From an uncultured Collinsella sp. (GTDB lineage Bacteria > Actinomycetota > Coriobacteriia > Coriobacteriales > Coriobacteriaceae): a DNA stretch of 13,510 nt. The notes beneath the pieces were generated by a model. The model saw only the letters and a list, made by a program, of their open reading frames with translations. It had not been told where the DNA came from and did not search any database. Positions 11,572-13,510 of this stretch are shown here, piece by piece (positions within the stretch are counted from its first letter, which is position 1; every line of letters begins with the position of its first letter). Both the position numbers and the translations under genes were made by a program. The stretch is from the NCBI GenBank assembly GCA_902479095.1, contig CABSNL010000057.1:1-13510 (forward strand), in the 5' to 3' direction.

Positions 11572-13478
11572 ATGAACACCCTCGCCGCCAAAGTCAGCCG
11601 GCAGCGCTGCCTGTTTGCGCGATTCGCTTCCGTCTGCGTGCTCGTCGCGCTCGCGTTGTTGCTGCTGCCTGTCGCCGCGCACGCCGACGGCTACTCCATG
11701 ACCCAAACCTATATCGGCGCCACGGTCGAGGCCGACGGCTCGCTGGCCGTTGTCGAGGGACGCCAGTTTGATTTCGATGACGACATCAACGGCGTGTTTT
11801 GGGAGATCAATACGGGCTCCAACCAGCAGGGCGGCACGGCGGGTGTCGATGTGCTGAGTGTCGAGGAAGAGGATACCGCGTTCAACAAAGTCGATAGCGC
11901 GAACAAGGGTGACTCTGGCGTCTACACGGTCGAGCAGACTGGTGACGGCGTAAAGATCAAGGTGTTCAGCCCCCACGAGAGCGGCGACAGCGCAATCTAT
12001 TACGTGAGCTACACCATGACCGGTGCGGTCATGAACTGGGCCGATACCGCCGAGCTCTATTGGAAATTCGTGGGCGACGGCTGGTCCGCGGACTCCGATG
12101 ACGTCGAGATGGAAGTGCGCTTCGCAAATGCCGCTGCCGGGACGGCGGCCGTCAAGGGCGATAACTTCCGCGCATGGGGCCACGGCCCGCTGACGGGCGA
12201 CGTGTCGCTCGATGTGGACGAACCCATGGTCACCTATACCATTCCCTGCGTGCATCAGGGCGAATTTGCCGAGGCGCGCATCGCCTTCCCCAGCGACTGG
12301 GTGCCGCAGCTTGCCGCCTCGGGCGAAGAGCGCATGTCAACGATCCTGAGCGAAGAGAAGGAATGGGCCGACGAAGCTAACGCCCGCCGCGCTCACGCTC
12401 GCATGATTGCCAATGTACTTGCCGTGCTAAGTGTTGTCGCGGCGGTGGCCTTTACCGGCACAATCGTTGTGCTCAAGTTGCGCCGCCGCAAGCCCAAACC
12501 GCTTTTCCAGGACGAGTATTTCCGCGATGTGCCCTCGGCCGACCATCCCGCCGTGCTTTCGGCCCTCATGAGCTGGAACGAGGTGCCCGATCAGGCATAT
12601 ATCGCCACGCTCATGAAGCTCACTGACGACCGTGTGATCAAGCTGGAGCAGGCGACCGTGACCAAGGCCAAGAAAGGTCTGTTGGGGCGTGAAAAAGAAG
12701 AGCAGACGTATCGCGTGACGGTGAGTGATGCGGGCTGGAAGTCGGCCAAGGGCATTGACCACATGGTGCTCAAGGTCTTCTTTGCCGGTGCTAAGCCCGA
12801 CGAAAACGGCGATCGCTCGCGCACGTTCGACGAGCTGCAGCACTACGTCAAGCAGCACGCTACGCCCGTGGGCGACAAGCTCGAGGACTATCAGAACACC
12901 GTTAAGGGCAAGCTGGCCGATAGCGAGTACGTTGCCTCGGACGGCATTGTCGCAATGGTGTTTTGCCTGGTTCTTGGTATTCTGATCGCCTGTGTTCCCG
13001 CGGGATCCATCTTCTTTACCGACGGCGCGCAGGCGAACATTGTCGCCGCGGTTATCTCGGTGCCGATTGTGCTGGTGGGTATTGGCGTGGGCCTTACGTT
13101 CCGCCGCTTTACGCCGGAGGGTGCCGAGGTGGCGGCTCGCTGCAAGGCGCTTAAGCATTGGCTTGAGGACTTCACGCGTCTAAAGGAAGCCGTCCCCGGC
13201 GATCTGGTCCTGTGGAATAAACTTCTGGTGATGGGTGCGGCGCTGGGCGTTTCGAAGGAAGTTCTGCGTCAGCTTGCCGAGGCTGTTCCTCCCGAGGTGC
13301 GCGAAGCCGACGGTTTCTACGACAATTACCCCTGTTACTGGTGGTACTACCATCATTACGGTACCGAGTCGCCGCTCGATTCGTTTGATGACGTGTATCA
13401 CGAGAGCATCCGTGAGCTGGTTTCGAGTTCCGATAGCTCGAGCGGCGGCGGTGGCGGCGGCTTCTCGGGCGGCGGAGG
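11572..13478 (+). CDS. DUF2207 membrane protein, 3' end cut by adapter
   Basis: The gene has AAAGGATG upstream of its ATG and is open for 635 genomic codons. A signal peptide (about 1-38, LVALALLLLPVAAHA then DG) leads to an extracytoplasmic beta-rich domain (about 40-245). A membrane segment follows (279-303) with a basic stop RRRK, then a cytoplasmic region (about 310-455), two more hydrophobic segments (458-482 and 488-509), and a C-terminal region ending in a Ser/Gly-rich tail. This is the DUF2207 layout; members often end in a long glycine run, so only a few residues are probably missing. The function is not established. The frame continues after 13478 only into adapter sequence, giving a false tail. 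Confidence 0.85.
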
Positions 13479-13510
13479 CTGTCTCTTATACACATCTGAC
13501 GCTGCCGACG
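13479..13510 (+). other. Illumina Nextera transposase adapter (non-genomic)
   Basis: CTGTCTCTTATACACATCT (13479-13497) is exactly the 19-bp Tn5 mosaic end as read through from an insert. The next 13 bases, GACGCTGCCGACG, match the complement of the Nextera read-1 adapter arm. The switch falls in the middle of a DUF2207 coding frame, so these bases are library artefact left untrimmed at the contig end, not a mobile element. Confidence 0.97.

Noticed and set aside
13172..13495. Leftward frame starting MCIRDS at the contig end
   Set aside because: Its start codon lies inside the Nextera adapter and the rest is antisense to the DUF2207 gene.
13479..13497. Tn5 mosaic end read as a natural transposon terminus
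   Set aside because: It is followed by the synthetic read-1 adapter arm and ends the contig, so it is library-derived.

Overview
The window looks like one end of a draft contig from a high-GC gut actinobacterium of the Coriobacteriia. Collinsella is my best guess. This rests on GC-rich codon use, the galactitol-type IIB, DUF4342, GluQRS and DUF2207 proteins and the style of their ribosome binding sites; no rRNA or other marker is present to confirm it. The last 32 bases (13479-13510) are not genomic: they match the Illumina Nextera transposase adapter and cut off the final gene.

Left flank (1-3917). A truncated membrane-anchored gene runs leftward off the contig. Divergent from it is a rightward pair, a stand-alone galactitol-type PTS IIB protein and a VOC-fold protein. 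A strong bidirectional terminator (1083-1114) follows. Beyond it a leftward operon encodes a UBA-like DUF4342 membrane protein, an OmpR/PhoB response regulator and a two-TM sensor histidine kinase; the last two genes overlap.

Central accessory island (about 3918-8700). It is visibly more AT-rich, with different codon use. It holds an AbiEi-type antitoxin-like gene without a recognisable AbiEii toxin. Next come a Dcm/EcoRII-like cytosine-5 methyltransferase with an N-terminal HTH and an overlapping EcoRII-like type IIE restriction endonuclease. A stretch of broken genes follows: frameshifted leftward reading frames, the C-terminus of a DUF4143-type ATPase, and a DUF6788-like protein next to a nucleotidyltransferase cut down to 46 residues. 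The most interesting signal is a set of GTTGCAA(C) palindromes. They overlap the promoter of the AbiEi-like gene and lie just upstream of the methyltransferase, which suggests that the AbiEi-like protein also controls the restriction-modification genes.

Right flank (about 8700-13478). This returns to high-GC coding sequence: a small two-TM protein, a calcineurin-like phosphoesterase, a leftward glutamyl-Q tRNA(Asp) synthetase whose C-terminus carries a DUF1778 antitoxin-like tail with its own strong internal ribosome binding site, a gene-free interval of about 0.5 kb with hairpins and repeats, and a DUF2207 membrane protein cut off in its glycine-rich tail by the adapter.
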